Origin: Mannheimia sp041807705
GTDB taxonomy: Bacteria > Pseudomonadota > Gammaproteobacteria > Enterobacterales > Pasteurellaceae
Assembly: GCF_041807705.1 (NCBI RefSeq)
Contig: NZ_JBGTYY010000005.1
Coordinates: 1-64,000, forward strand
Direction: 5' to 3'
Length of the DNA: 64,000 nt
This document shows, piece after piece, positions 17,102 through 26,490 of this stretch. A program made the translations under genes and the position numbers. Each line of letters opens with the position of its first letter. The first letter of the stretch is position 1. The notes under the pieces are model-generated. The model was not told the origin of the DNA, did not search any database, and was given only the letters and a program-made list of their open reading frames with translations.

Positions 17102-19192
17102 TTAGAATGTGTAGTTCACACCTGCACGGAATTCACGTCCACGAGCTGATAATTGACCACGCTGACCGTGTGCGTTGTATTTTTTATTTGCTACGTTATC
17201 TACAGCAAAGTTTACATTCACGCTATCATCATTCAACGGTTTCCAGTTTAAGGTAATATCAGTTACGTTATAACCGTCTTTACCTGTTGGACCACCACGT
17301 CCAAATTGAGGAATACCATTATTATTCATAACAAAGTAGTTATCTTCAGCTTTAACTTTTTCAATAATGCGGTGATGTACTCCAACTTCTAAGTTTGGTT
17401 GGTCAAAGCGATAGCTTAAAGATGCTGTCCAAGTACGACCGATTGCAGATGCATACTCAGGGTTAGTACTTAATCTATCACCTTGGAAACGAGGCTTGCT
17501 ATGTGCAACACCAACACGAGCAGTAAAACCGTTGTTGTGGTAGCCTGCGTTTAACTCGTAACCACGGTTTTTAATAGTACCTGCATTGATAATTTCTGAG
17601 TAGCACTCTTTATTATTAGGTGTCAGTTCAGGACATAGATGGTTGTTACGACCGGTTGATGTACCTAAAGCATCTTTGATGTTTTGCCAGAAATAGCTAC
17701 CGTCAAAGCTGAAGGTGCCGTCATTATAGTTAAAACCAATCTCCGTACTACGAGCTTGTTCTGCTTTAGTATTGTTAGCAATTGATACAACACCACGACG
17801 TCCGTGAGATAGTAACGCATCGTGCATACGAGGGCTACGAGTTGCGTAGTTATGGCTTGCACTAAAACTTAAATGCTGAATTGGCTCATAAATAATGCCT
17901 ACACTTGGGTTAAATGCACCCTCACTACGTTTTTTACCGTCCATTGCTTTGAATTTGAAGTGGTCGTAACGTACACCGGTGGTTAAAGTCACTTTATCAA
18001 CCGGAGCAGTAATCGCTTCAAGATATACACCGGTGTCGGTTTTCTCTTGGTTCACTAATTGATGACTAAATTTAGCATATGGTTTAGTCTCTTGGTGGCG
18101 ATAGTTCACACCGTATTTTAATAATACATTTTCGTGAAGGGCAGAATCAAAGTTTACGTTTGCACCGTGGGTTACTATTTTAGTTTTGGTTGCATAATCT
18201 ACACCACCAGCATAACCATTACGTGTTTCATTCTCAGACCAACGACCTTGTACTAACTGATACACGTTAGCTGTTGCTTCTTGAGCAAAACCTAAGTTTT
18301 TACCAGTCCACTCTAAGTTAGTTCTTTGTACTGTCATTCTACGATTTGCCGGTGCTTGACGATCTAAAGTTACACGGCTACCTTTAGTACCTACAGGTGC
18401 TGCATCAAACTCTTCACGAACCAAACGCTCCCCTTCATTTCGCTCATTAGAATGACTTAATACAAAGCGATGATCACCAAGAGTTGCACCTAATTTCGCT
18501 AAGAAGCTACTTTTATCTAACGCACTGTATGGTACACGGTTTGTACCAAAGTGGTTCACATAATCTTTACCGCCTTTATAGTCGCGATCTCTCACAAGAT
18601 TACCTGAGACTAAAGCATCAAAGATTTCGCCTTTACCATATAAGGTTGCATTGAAATTGTGAGCGTGGTTTGTGCTGAAGCCAGTACCTAATTTTGCACC
18701 GAAGTTTTTATCGCTGTTTTTTAATAAATCTAATGCATCAACGGTTTTAGCAATTACTGCACCATTAGTTTGACCAATACCGGCTGAAGCACTGCCTGCA
18801 CCTTTTTGTACTGTAACCGTACCTACAAGTGCAGGATCTAACATATGGCGACCTTGGTGATACAAAATTTGGCTATCTGAGTAAGTGTTATCTACTTTTA
18901 CATCAATTGAGTTTTGACCCATACCACGAATATAGAGATATTGTGATGTACCGTTACCACCACCTAAGCTAATTGCCGGCTCATCTTTTAATAAACCACG
19001 TAAGTCTGTTTGAGTACTTTCTTCTTTTTTCTGAGTTGTAACTACATTGGTTTGTACTTTTAAACCTTGGTTGTCAGTTACTGTAACCGTATCTAAAACC
19101 GCTACATCCGTTGCTACTGTTTCAGCAAATGCGTTCGCTGCAAGCACGCTTAATACCGCAGCAGAAACCGGAAGTAATTTGAAGTTTTTCAT
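17102..19192 (-). CDS. TonB-dependent outer-membrane receptor, probably heme or iron
   Basis: The 696-residue protein has a signal peptide (residues 1-23, ending NAFA), a TonB-box-like DTVTV near residue 34, a plug domain (LRGLLKDEPAISLGGG, YLYIRGMGQNSIDVKVD) and a 22-strand-type barrel ending in Phe (RAGVNYTF), the outer-membrane assembly signal. The stretch YATRSPRMHDALLSHGRRG recalls the FRAP-type box and His region of heme receptors, and a Fur-like site precedes the gene. It would move its ligand across the outer membrane with energy from TonB-ExbB-ExbD. Heme or hemoglobin is the leading guess for the ligand; a siderophore is possible. Confidence 0.85.
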   Translation of the reverse strand: MKNFKLLPVSAAVLSVLAANAFAETVATDVAVLDTVTVTDNQGLKVQTNVVTTQKKEESTQTDLRGLLKDEPAISLGGGNGTSQYLYIRGMGQNSIDVKVDNTYSDSQILYHQGRHMLDPALVGTVTVQKGAGSASAGIGQTNGAVIAKTVDALDLLKNSDKNFGAKLGTGFSTNHAHNFNATLYGKGEIFDALVSGNLVRDRDYKGGKDYVNHFGTNRVPYSALDKSSFLAKLGATLGDHRFVLSHSNERNEGERLVREEFDAAPVGTKGSRVTLDRQAPANRRMTVQRTNLEWTGKNLGFAQEATANVYQLVQGRWSENETRNGYAGGVDYATKTKIVTHGANVNFDSALHENVLLKYGVNYRHQETKPYAKFSHQLVNQEKTDTGVYLEAITAPVDKVTLTTGVRYDHFKFKAMDGKKRSEGAFNPSVGIIYEPIQHLSFSASHNYATRSPRMHDALLSHGRRGVVSIANNTKAEQARSTEIGFNYNDGTFSFDGSYFWQNIKDALGTSTGRNNHLCPELTPNNKECYSEIINAGTIKNRGYELNAGYHNNGFTARVGVAHSKPRFQGDRLSTNPEYASAIGRTWTASLSYRFDQPNLEVGVHHRIIEKVKAEDNYFVMNNNGIPQFGRGGPTGKDGYNVTDITLNWKPLNDDSVNVNFAVDNVANKKYNAHGQRGQLSARGREFRAGVNYTF

Positions 19193-19239
19193 CTGTTTAT
19201 TTCCTTAGGTAAATTATTTAAGAGGATTACCAAAATTTT

Positions 19240-19258
19240 GATATTAAAAACAATTCTC
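19240..19258. promoter_or_regulatory. Candidate Fur box of the TonB-dependent receptor
   Basis: The 19-mer at this position matches the Fur consensus GATAATGATAATCATTATC at 13 positions, with both ends (GATA and TTCTC) conserved. It lies 48 bases upstream of the receptor start, in the expected promoter region. Confidence 0.45.
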
Positions 19259-19474
19259 AACATCAAACAAAGCAAATTTTACAGAGATAAAAATGGTTGT
19301 CAATTGGTTTGAAACTAAATTTCAAAAAATATATTACAACTTTTGCAAAAAGTTCCCTAAATTTCACCGCTTGTAACACAAAATGTGATCGCCTTCTAAA
19401 AATCAAATTTGCTTGCTCGACAGTAACGCTACAAGCGGTTAAATTTGGAGAAAAATTTACAAAAAGGATAGATT

Positions 19475-20221
19475 ATGCAGCTGCGACACAAACAGATAAT
19501 GGAATATATAGAACAGTTTGATGAAGCTAACGTTCAAGAATTGGCGGAACATTGTGGGGTTTCGATTGAAACTATCCGCCGAGATTTAAATAAGCTAGAT
19601 AAAGATGGATTATTACATCGCACTCACGGTGGAGCGGTGAGCCATAAAAAGCGAGATATTGGTCGCTCATTTACCACCCGACAACGGCTGAACAGTGAGG
19701 CGAAACGCAGTATTGCAGAAAATGTGTTGGAATATTTACAACCAGAATCGGTGATTGCTTTAGATGCCAGCTCAACCTCTTGGAATGTGGCACAGCGTAT
19801 TCCAAATATTCCTTGCACCGTTGTCAGCAGTTCAATGCGGATTATCTACAGCCTTTCACACAAACCGCACATTAAAACGATTGCCACCGGTGGTATTTAT
19901 TCCGAAAAATACGATGCCTTCTATGGTCCATTATCCGAGCAGTTACTGACCCGTTTAAAAATTGATCTTGCCATTCTTTCTTGTACAGGCATTGCCGATG
20001 GGGCGATTTGGGAATCAAATGAAATTAATATTTCCCTTAAACGTAAATTAATTGCGAACAGTAAACAGGTTTTTTTATTAGCCGATCACAGTAAATTTGA
20101 GCGTAAAGACTTGTTTCGTATCGAAGATTTATCTTGCATTGATAAATTATTTATCAACCAACCCCCACCGGACTTTCTCAAAAATTATTGCTTAGCACAT
20201 CAAATTGAAATCATTATTTAG
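19475..20221 (+). CDS. fucR: L-fucose operon regulator, DeoR family
   Basis: The 248-residue DNA-binding protein has an N-terminal winged helix-turn-helix (LAEHCGVSIETIRRDLNKLDKDGLLHRTHGGA, about residues 22-55), the hallmark of the DeoR family, and a C-terminal sugar-phosphate isomerase-like sensor domain (residues 75-248). It matches E. coli FucR in size and is placed directly before fucI. FucR activates the fuc genes with L-fuculose 1-phosphate as inducer in E. coli; the same is inferred here. An uptake signal sequence and AAAAGG ribosome site precede the ATG. A terminator separates it from fucI. Confidence 0.88.
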   Translation: MQLRHKQIMEYIEQFDEANVQELAEHCGVSIETIRRDLNKLDKDGLLHRTHGGAVSHKKRDIGRSFTTRQRLNSEAKRSIAENVLEYLQPESVIALDASSTSWNVAQRIPNIPCTVVSSSMRIIYSLSHKPHIKTIATGGIYSEKYDAFYGPLSEQLLTRLKIDLAILSCTGIADGAIWESNEINISLKRKLIANSKQVFLLADHSKFERKDLFRIEDLSCIDKLFINQPPPDFLKNYCLAHQIEIII

Positions 20222-20239
20222 TGATTTCTGCCCGAGTTT

Positions 20240-20284
20240 GCCCGATTTTTTCAGAAATAAAACAAAATCGGGCATTCTTTTTTC
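20240..20284 (+). terminator. Terminator of fucR
   Basis: GCCCGATTTT (20240-20249) pairs with AAAATCGGGC (20264-20273), followed by a T-rich run to 20284. Confidence 0.8.
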
Positions 20285-20313
20285 ACTCATTTTTACCAAA
20301 ATCCCCCATTTTT

Positions 20314-20329
20314 TGTGATCGCACTCACA
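20314..20329 (+). promoter_or_regulatory. CRP-binding site upstream of fucI
   Basis: TGTGATCGCACTCACA is a perfect TGTGA-N6-TCACA site, 98 bases before the fucI start. It implies catabolite control of the fuc operon by cAMP-CRP. Confidence 0.85.
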
Positions 20330-20426
20330 AAATTTAAACTAAATTCGCATTTTTCTTCATAACTCATATTGCGTATGCATAATAAATTCAATCGCAAATT
20401 TTTTTAACCAATCGGGAGAACTATTT

Positions 20427-22193
20427 ATGACAACGTTGAAATCTACCCCTGTAAAAATTGGTATCCGCCCAACCATTGACGGTCGCCGTTTAGGAGTGCG
20501 TGAATCACTTGAAGATCAAACAATGAATATGGCAAAAGCCGTTGCACAATTAATTCAATCTGAAGTCCGCCACCCAAATGGCGATTTCGTTGAATGTGTG
20601 ATTGCTGATTCCACCATCGGTGGTGTTGCCGAAGCTGCGGCTTGTGCAGAAAAATTCAAACGTGAAAATGTCGGAGCGGTGATTACCGTAACCCCTTGCT
20701 GGTGCTACGGTTCTGAAACCATTGATATGGACCCACATATGCCGAAAGCCATTTGGGGCTTTAACGGAACAGAACGCCCGGGTGCAGTTTATTTAGCTGC
20801 TGCTTTAGCAGGTCATAGCCAATTAGGTTTACCGGCATTCTCCATTTATGGCACAGAAGTACAAGAAGCGGGCGACCAATCCATTCCGGCTGATGTTCGT
20901 GAAAAATTATTGCGTTTTGCCCGTGCAGGCTTAGCAGTGGCAACCTTGCGTGGTAAATCGTATTTATCTATTGGTTCTGTTTCAATGGGGATTGCAGGTT
21001 CTATCGTAAATCAACAGTTCTTCCAAGAATATTTAGGTATGCGTAACGAATACGTTGATATGACCGAAATTAAACGCCGTTTAGATCGCAAAATTTACGA
21101 TGAAGAAGAGTTTAAATTAGCGATGGAGTGGGTGAAAACCTACTGTAAAGAGGGCGTAGATGTGAATGCCCCTGAAAACCAACGCTCCGAAGAAGAGCGT
21201 GCAACGCTTTGGGAAGATGTAGTAAAAATGACGATTATCGCCCGTGATTTAATGGTGGGCAACCCTCGCTTAGCCGAATTAGGCTACGGCGAAGAAGCGT
21301 TAGGTCATAATGCCATCGCAGCCGGTTTCCAAGGGCAACGCCAATGGACAGACCATTTACCAAACGGCGACTTTATGGAAGCAATGCTGAACTCAACCTA
21401 TGACTGGAACGGTGTGCGTGCCCCTTATATTTTAGCCACAGAGAACGATAGCTTAAATGGCGTGAATATGTTGTTCGGTAACTTATTAACGGGTCAAGCA
21501 CAAATCTTTGCTGATGTGCGTACTTACTGGAGCGAAGACTCTGTTGAGCGAGTAACAGGTTGGCGACCAGAAAGTGGCTTTATCCACTTAATTAACTCTG
21601 GTTCGGCAGCATTAGATGGTACTGGTCAGCACACCGACAAAGACGGTAAACCAACCATCAAACCAGCTTGGGAAGTGACCGAAGAAGATGGCAAACGCTG
21701 TTTAGAAAATACCCGTTGGTGCCCGGCGGTTCACGAATACTTCCGTGGCGGCGGTTTATCATCTCAATTCTTAACCAAAGGCGGTATGCCGTTTACGATG
21801 CACCGTATCAATTTAATCAAAGGTATCGGGCCGGTATTACAAATTGCCGAAGGTTGGTCTATCGACTTACCTGAACACGTTCACGACACACTCAACAAAC
21901 GCACCAACGAAACTTGGCCAACCACTTGGTTCGTGCCACGCTTAACAGGTAAAGGTGCATTCACCGATGTGTACAGCGTAATGGCGAACTGGGGTGCAAA
22001 TCACTGTGTCGCAACTTACGGACACGTTGGTGCTGACTTGATTACCCTTGCTTCTATGTTGCGTATTCCTGTTTGTATGCACAATGTAGAAGACAAAGAT
22101 GTGTTCCGTCCAAGTGCGTGGAATGGCTTCGGTCAAGATAAAGAAGGTCAAGACTACCGTGCTTGTGCGAACTTTGGGGCGTTGTATAAATAA
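20427..22193 (+). CDS. fucI: L-fucose isomerase
   Basis: FucI converts L-fucose to L-fuculose, a manganese-dependent first step in the cytosol. The 588-residue protein is of normal family length (E. coli 591) and has the expected N-terminus (KIGIRPTIDGRRLGVRESLE), the Mn-site region around GSVSMGIAGSIV and ATENDSLNGVNMLFG, and the conserved C-terminal FRPSAWNGFGQDKEGQDYRACANFG. It is the first gene of the fuc structural operon, after a CRP site and with a clear GGGAGA ribosome site. D-arabinose is a known side substrate of the family. Confidence 0.97.
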   Translation: MTTLKSTPVKIGIRPTIDGRRLGVRESLEDQTMNMAKAVAQLIQSEVRHPNGDFVECVIADSTIGGVAEAAACAEKFKRENVGAVITVTPCWCYGSETIDMDPHMPKAIWGFNGTERPGAVYLAAALAGHSQLGLPAFSIYGTEVQEAGDQSIPADVREKLLRFARAGLAVATLRGKSYLSIGSVSMGIAGSIVNQQFFQEYLGMRNEYVDMTEIKRRLDRKIYDEEEFKLAMEWVKTYCKEGVDVNAPENQRSEEERATLWEDVVKMTIIARDLMVGNPRLAELGYGEEALGHNAIAAGFQGQRQWTDHLPNGDFMEAMLNSTYDWNGVRAPYILATENDSLNGVNMLFGNLLTGQAQIFADVRTYWSEDSVERVTGWRPESGFIHLINSGSAALDGTGQHTDKDGKPTIKPAWEVTEEDGKRCLENTRWCPAVHEYFRGGGLSSQFLTKGGMPFTMHRINLIKGIGPVLQIAEGWSIDLPEHVHDTLNKRTNETWPTTWFVPRLTGKGAFTDVYSVMANWGANHCVATYGHVGADLITLASMLRIPVCMHNVEDKDVFRPSAWNGFGQDKEGQDYRACANFGALYK

Positions 22194-22201
22194 GGAGATC
22201 T

Positions 22202-22363
22202 CCCCTCTTTAGCAAAGAGAGGCAGGGGGATATTTGGCAGAATAAATGACGGAGAAATTAGGTTATTTCGCTCTAATAACTGAAAAACTATGTTCTGCCT
22301 TATCTCTCACTTCGCCAATAACAACTGCCAAATCTCCCCTAACCCCTCTTTGCTAAAGAGGGG
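22202..22363. repeat. Intergenic inverted-repeat element between fucI and fucK
   Basis: Two copies of a CCCCTCTTTAGCAAAGAG-type segment lie in inverted orientation at 22202-22240 and 22326-22363. Each copy is itself a palindrome and continues into AGGGGA(G/T)ATTTGGCA. A nested inverted pair (GGCAGAA and TTCTGCC) lies inside. The whole 162-base unit would fold as one long hairpin in the fuc transcript and looks like a non-coding mobile repeat. Confidence 0.7.
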
Positions 22364-22406
22364 AATTAGAAAGGAGGTAAATATTAACTAACATAGGAGA
22401 TAAAAA

Positions 22407-23840
22407 ATGCCAATCGCCTTTATCTTCGACTGTGGCGCAACAAACCTTCGTACTATTGCAATCGACCAAACAGGTCAAATTGTTGCAGCCCATCATCTAC
22501 CGAATAACACACAACCAGATGTGGAAAACCCAGAATTTCATATTTGGGATATTGAAGAGATCTGGTCGAAATTAATGACCTGTGCCAAACAGACGCTTTC
22601 TCAACTTTCAGAACAACAACGACAAGAGATTGTTGGGATTTCAGTAACCACCTTTGGCGTGGACGGTGCATTATTTGACAAAAACGGCAAGCAGCTTTAT
22701 CCGATCATTTCTTGGAAATGCCCGAGAACCCTACCGATTATGGAAAACCTTGCCAATTATCTTGATGTTGAGGCGTTATATCAACGTAATGGCGTTGGAC
22801 ATTATAGTTTCAACACCTTATTCAAATTATTGTGGTTAAAAGAGAACAAACCAGAAATTTATCAACAAGCTGAGAATTTCTTATTCATCTCATCTATTTT
22901 GACTTACCGTCTTACAGGCGTGCAAACAACCGACCGCACAATGGCGGGAACGTCAATGATGACAAACATCGAAAACGATTCGTGGGATAAAGCAGTTTTA
23001 GATTTATTAGGCTTAACCGAAAACCATTTTCCTCCAATGAAAAGTGCAGGAGAAGTTGTGGGAACATTAAAAGGAGAAATTTCCCAAGAGTTAGGTTTAA
23101 GCGGTCAAATTCCAGTAATTTCTTGCGGACACGATACTCAATTTGCCATTTTTGGCTCAGGAGCTGGCTATAACCAACCTGTGTTAAGTTCAGGCACTTG
23201 GGAAATTTTAATGGTTCGTACCCCAAAAGCAAAACCACAATGGCAATTCGTTCAAAACGGCTTAACCATTGAGTTTGATAGCCAATCTGGTTATTTCAAC
23301 CCAGGTGTGCAGTGGGTAGCTTCAGGTGTGATGGAGTGGTTTGGCAAACGTTTCTTCTCTGATATAGCCAATACTGAACATTACTACCGCACAATGATTG
23401 AAGAAGCGGCAGAAGTGCCTGCTGGCTCAAACGGTGTGAAATTAGTCGGCAATTTTGATGGCACAACAGCTCAAACCGGCTCGATTATCGGGCTGTCAAT
23501 GCACAGCTCCCGTGCTGAAATTTACCGTGCGGCATTGGAATATATGGCATATCAATTAAAAGCCGGATTAGACGTGTTAGAACAAGTCGGTCACTTTAAT
23601 GCAGAAAGCCTGATTTGCGTAGGTGGCGGCTCTAAAAATGCGTTATGGAACCAAATCCGTGCCGATGTGCTAAACCGCCCGATTGATGTGGTGGACTTTC
23701 CTGAAAGTACCGTGTTAGGCGCGGCAATGTTTACTTTTGCAGGTGCTGGTGTATTTGAAAATCCAAATGCGGCTCAACAGGCAATGAAGCCAAATGTGAA
23801 ACGGGTTGAGCCATCGTCAAATAGTCAATTTTATAAATAA
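22407..23840 (+). CDS. fucK: L-fuculokinase
   Basis: FucK phosphorylates L-fuculose to L-fuculose 1-phosphate with ATP. The 477-residue protein belongs to the FGGY kinase family: an N-terminal ATPase-fold domain (IFDCGATNLRTIAID, residues 5-19) with catalytic Asp in VTTFGVDGALFD, and a C-terminal domain with the adenosine motif LICVGGGSKNALWNQIRADVLNRP. Length agrees with E. coli FucK (472-482). The ATG follows GGAG. It is separated from fucI by a palindromic element but should be co-transcribed. Confidence 0.95.
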   Translation: MPIAFIFDCGATNLRTIAIDQTGQIVAAHHLPNNTQPDVENPEFHIWDIEEIWSKLMTCAKQTLSQLSEQQRQEIVGISVTTFGVDGALFDKNGKQLYPIISWKCPRTLPIMENLANYLDVEALYQRNGVGHYSFNTLFKLLWLKENKPEIYQQAENFLFISSILTYRLTGVQTTDRTMAGTSMMTNIENDSWDKAVLDLLGLTENHFPPMKSAGEVVGTLKGEISQELGLSGQIPVISCGHDTQFAIFGSGAGYNQPVLSSGTWEILMVRTPKAKPQWQFVQNGLTIEFDSQSGYFNPGVQWVASGVMEWFGKRFFSDIANTEHYYRTMIEEAAEVPAGSNGVKLVGNFDGTTAQTGSIIGLSMHSSRAEIYRAALEYMAYQLKAGLDVLEQVGHFNAESLICVGGGSKNALWNQIRADVLNRPIDVVDFPESTVLGAAMFTFAGAGVFENPNAAQQAMKPNVKRVEPSSNSQFYK

Positions 23841-23848
23841 AGTTTCTC

Positions 23849-23897
23849 CCCTCTCTCTGATTTGAGGTTCATTCAGAACATCAAATCAGAGAGAGGG
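23849..23897 (+). repeat. Perfect 17-bp stem-loop between fucK and fucU
   Basis: Bases 23849-23865 pair perfectly with 23881-23897 (CCCTCTCTCTGATTTGA and its complement) around a 15-base loop. Only short A/T follows, so it is a weak terminator at best. It could stabilise upstream mRNA or lower expression of the downstream genes. Confidence 0.75.
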
Positions 23898-23914
23898 TAA
23901 AAAAGGAGTTCAAA

Positions 23915-24346
23915 ATGTTAAAAGGTATTCACCCGGCAATTTCCCCAGATTTATTAAAAGTCTTAGCCGAAATGGGGCACGGCGATGAATTAGTGCTTTC
24001 TGATGCACACTTCCCTGCTCACTCTATTCATCAAAACGTCATTCGTGCAGATGGCTTAAGTGTTGCCACCTTATTAGAAGGCATTTCTGCTCTGTTTGAA
24101 TTTGACCAATACGTTGAAGCCCCACTTGCAATGATGCAAGCAGTAAAAGGCGACACGCTCGATCCAAGCGTTGAAGAGCGTTACCTCAATGCAATTAAAA
24201 AAGTAAACGGAACAGCCCCGAAAATAGAGCGTGTAGAACGCTTCGCTTTCTATGATAGAGCCAAAAACGCTTATGCCGTTGTCATTACAGGCGAGTTAGC
24301 CAAATACGGCAACATTATTATCAAAAAAGGCGTAACACCGGTTTAA
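23915..24346 (+). CDS. fucU: L-fucose mutarotase
   Basis: FucU speeds the exchange between alpha- and beta-fucopyranose so that FucI gets the correct anomer. The 143-residue protein is of normal size for the RbsD/FucU family and has the motif MLKGIHPAISPDLLKVLAEMGHGDELVLSDAHFPA with the active-site His and Asp, and near the end YAVVITGELAKYGNIIIKKG. A ribosome site AAGGAG lies close to the ATG. It is within the fuc operon. Confidence 0.95.
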   Translation: MLKGIHPAISPDLLKVLAEMGHGDELVLSDAHFPAHSIHQNVIRADGLSVATLLEGISALFEFDQYVEAPLAMMQAVKGDTLDPSVEERYLNAIKKVNGTAPKIERVERFAFYDRAKNAYAVVITGELAKYGNIIIKKGVTPV

Positions 24347-24405
24347 TTACAAGCGGTTAAAAAAGCAGAATTTTTTACAAATATAAAATTAAAAGGAGTT
24401 CAACA

Positions 24406-25059
24406 ATGGACAGAAAAATACTGGCGAGACAAATCATTGATACTTGTCTTGAAATGACCCGAATTGGGTTAAATCAAGGTACAGCAGGCAATGTGAGCGT
24501 ACGTTATAAAGACGGTATGCTCATTACGCCAACAGGTACACCTTATGAGCAAATGACCGAAGATTCTATCGTCTTTGTTGATGGCAACGGCAAACACGAA
24601 GAGGGAAAACTCCCTTCAAGTGAGTGGCAGTTCCATTTAGCGGTTTATGAGGCTCGCCCTGAATTAAATGCGGTAGTTCACAACCACGCTAAAAACTGTG
24701 CAGCGGTGTCTATTTTAGGCGAACCTATCCCTGCCATTCACTATATGATTGCGTGTACGGGTACAGATCATATTCCGTGTGTAGCTTACGCCCCATTTGG
24801 CACACATAAATTAGCGGATTATGTGCGTGAAGGCATTAAAGGCAGTAAAGCGATTTTATTAGCTCATCACGGTTTAATTACCGCTGATAAAACCTTAGAC
24901 AAAGCCTTAGGTGTTGCTCACGAGGTAGAAGTGATTGCTGAATGGTATCTGAAATTACTTGCCACAGGTAAACCAATTCCAACCTTAAACAAAGAGCAAA
25001 TGGATATCGTACTCGGAAAATTTAAGTCCTATGGTTCTTGGGTAGAAGAAAAACAATAA
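24406..25059 (+). CDS. fucA: L-fuculose-1-phosphate aldolase
   Basis: FucA splits L-fuculose 1-phosphate into dihydroxyacetone phosphate and L-lactaldehyde. It is a zinc class II aldolase of 217 residues. The zinc ligands His92, His94 and His155 (VVHNHAKNC, LLAHHGL) and catalytic Glu73 (SSEWQFH) are all present and at the same numbers as in the E. coli enzyme. The N-terminal signature NQGTAGNVSVRY is also present. Ribosome site AAGGAG. It is intact and within the fuc operon. Confidence 0.96.
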   Translation: MDRKILARQIIDTCLEMTRIGLNQGTAGNVSVRYKDGMLITPTGTPYEQMTEDSIVFVDGNGKHEEGKLPSSEWQFHLAVYEARPELNAVVHNHAKNCAAVSILGEPIPAIHYMIACTGTDHIPCVAYAPFGTHKLADYVREGIKGSKAILLAHHGLITADKTLDKALGVAHEVEVIAEWYLKLLATGKPIPTLNKEQMDIVLGKFKSYGSWVEEKQ

Positions 25060-25088
25060 CCAAATAACGCAAACAGAAGGAATGTCCT

Positions 25089-26375
25089 ATGACAGCTAAA
25101 GTTCTTGAGAAGAAATTTGTAGTACCATTTATTTTGATTACCACATTATTTGCCCTTTGGGGTTTTGCAAATGATATTACTAATCCAATGGTAGCGGTGT
25201 TCCAAACCGTAATGGAAATTCCAGCCTCTGAAGCCGCTCTTGTCCAATTTGCCTTCTATGGCGGTTACGGCACAATGGCGATTCCAGCTGCACTTTTCGC
25301 TAGCCGTTACAACTATAAAGCTGGAGTGCTATTAGGCTTAGCACTTTATGCTATCGGGGCATTCTTATTTATTCCAGCGGCAATGTATGAACAGTTTTCG
25401 TTCTTTCTTTGGTCTCTTTACATCTTAACCTTTGGTTTAGCATTCTTAGAAACGACAGCAAACCCATACATTCTTTCAATGGGTGATCCGGCAACGGCAA
25501 CACGCCGCTTGAACCTTGCCCAATCATTCAATCCTCTAGGTTCGATTACAGGTATGTTTTTTGCTTCACAAATTGTATTAACCAATCTTGAGTCTGAGAA
25601 ACGGGATGCGACAGGCAACTTATTATTTGACAGCTTATCTGCAGCAGAAAAAGCTGTCGTTAAAACCCACGATTTAGCAATGATTCGTAACCCATACGTT
25701 GTGATTGGGTTAGTTGTTGTGGCGGTGTTTATCATAATTGCGTTATACAAAATGCCGGCAACTAAAGTCGAATCTGCAGCCCGTATTTCGGTAAAAGAGT
25801 CTTTTAGTCGCTTAATTTCTAATGCCCGCTACCGTGAAGGAGCGATAGCTCAAGTATTTTATGTGGGCGTACAAATTATGTGTTGGACATTTATTATTCA
25901 ATACGCAGAACGTATCGGTTTAACCAAAGCTGAAGCACAAAACTGGAATATTGTAGCAATGGCATTATTTATCACTAGCCGCTTCATCAGCACTGCATTA
26001 ATGAAATATCTCAAAGCAGAGTTAATGCTATTCCTCTTCGCTATTGGTGGCTTATTCAGTATTCTCGGTGTGATCTTTATTGACGGAATGAGTGGGCTAT
26101 ACTGTTTAGTATTAACCTCTGGCTTTATGTCTCTAATGTTCCCAACTATTTACGGCATTGCATTAGATGGTCAAGGCGAAGAGTCAACTCTCGGTGCAGC
26201 TGGATTAGTAATGGCAATTGTTGGCGGAGCATTAATGCCACCACTACAAGGATGGATCATAGACCAAGGCATTGTTGCCGGTATGCCGGCAGTTAATTTC
26301 TCATTTATTCTTCCGTTAATCTGCTTTATTGCGATTGCCATTTATGGTTTCCGTTGTTGGAAGATATTGAAATAG
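25089..26375 (+). CDS. fucP: L-fucose:H+ symporter
   Basis: FucP is a major-facilitator symporter that brings L-fucose into the cell with a proton. The 428-residue protein has about 12 hydrophobic segments. The N-terminal TLFALWGFANDITNPMV contains the substrate/proton-coupling Asp, and LAFLETTANPYILSMG contains the second coupling acidic residue (Glu), as in E. coli FucP. GDPATATRRLNLAQSFNPLGS is the family loop. It lies 30 bases after fucA with ribosome site AAGGAA. Confidence 0.95.
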   Translation: MTAKVLEKKFVVPFILITTLFALWGFANDITNPMVAVFQTVMEIPASEAALVQFAFYGGYGTMAIPAALFASRYNYKAGVLLGLALYAIGAFLFIPAAMYEQFSFFLWSLYILTFGLAFLETTANPYILSMGDPATATRRLNLAQSFNPLGSITGMFFASQIVLTNLESEKRDATGNLLFDSLSAAEKAVVKTHDLAMIRNPYVVIGLVVVAVFIIIALYKMPATKVESAARISVKESFSRLISNARYREGAIAQVFYVGVQIMCWTFIIQYAERIGLTKAEAQNWNIVAMALFITSRFISTALMKYLKAELMLFLFAIGGLFSILGVIFIDGMSGLYCLVLTSGFMSLMFPTIYGIALDGQGEESTLGAAGLVMAIVGGALMPPLQGWIIDQGIVAGMPAVNFSFILPLICFIAIAIYGFRCWKILK

Positions 26376-26490
26376 CCGAAAAAACTCAACAAAACAAGCG
26401 GTTAAATTTTTATCAAAATTTGCAAAACATAACGTGATTTGACCGATTGCAAGTTAATCGAATTGTTTAACTTTTAAGAAGGAAAATAGT

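Noticed and set aside
19381..19397. CRP site upstream of fucR (TGTGATCGCC...)
   Set aside because: Only the left half matches; the right half TCACA is absent.
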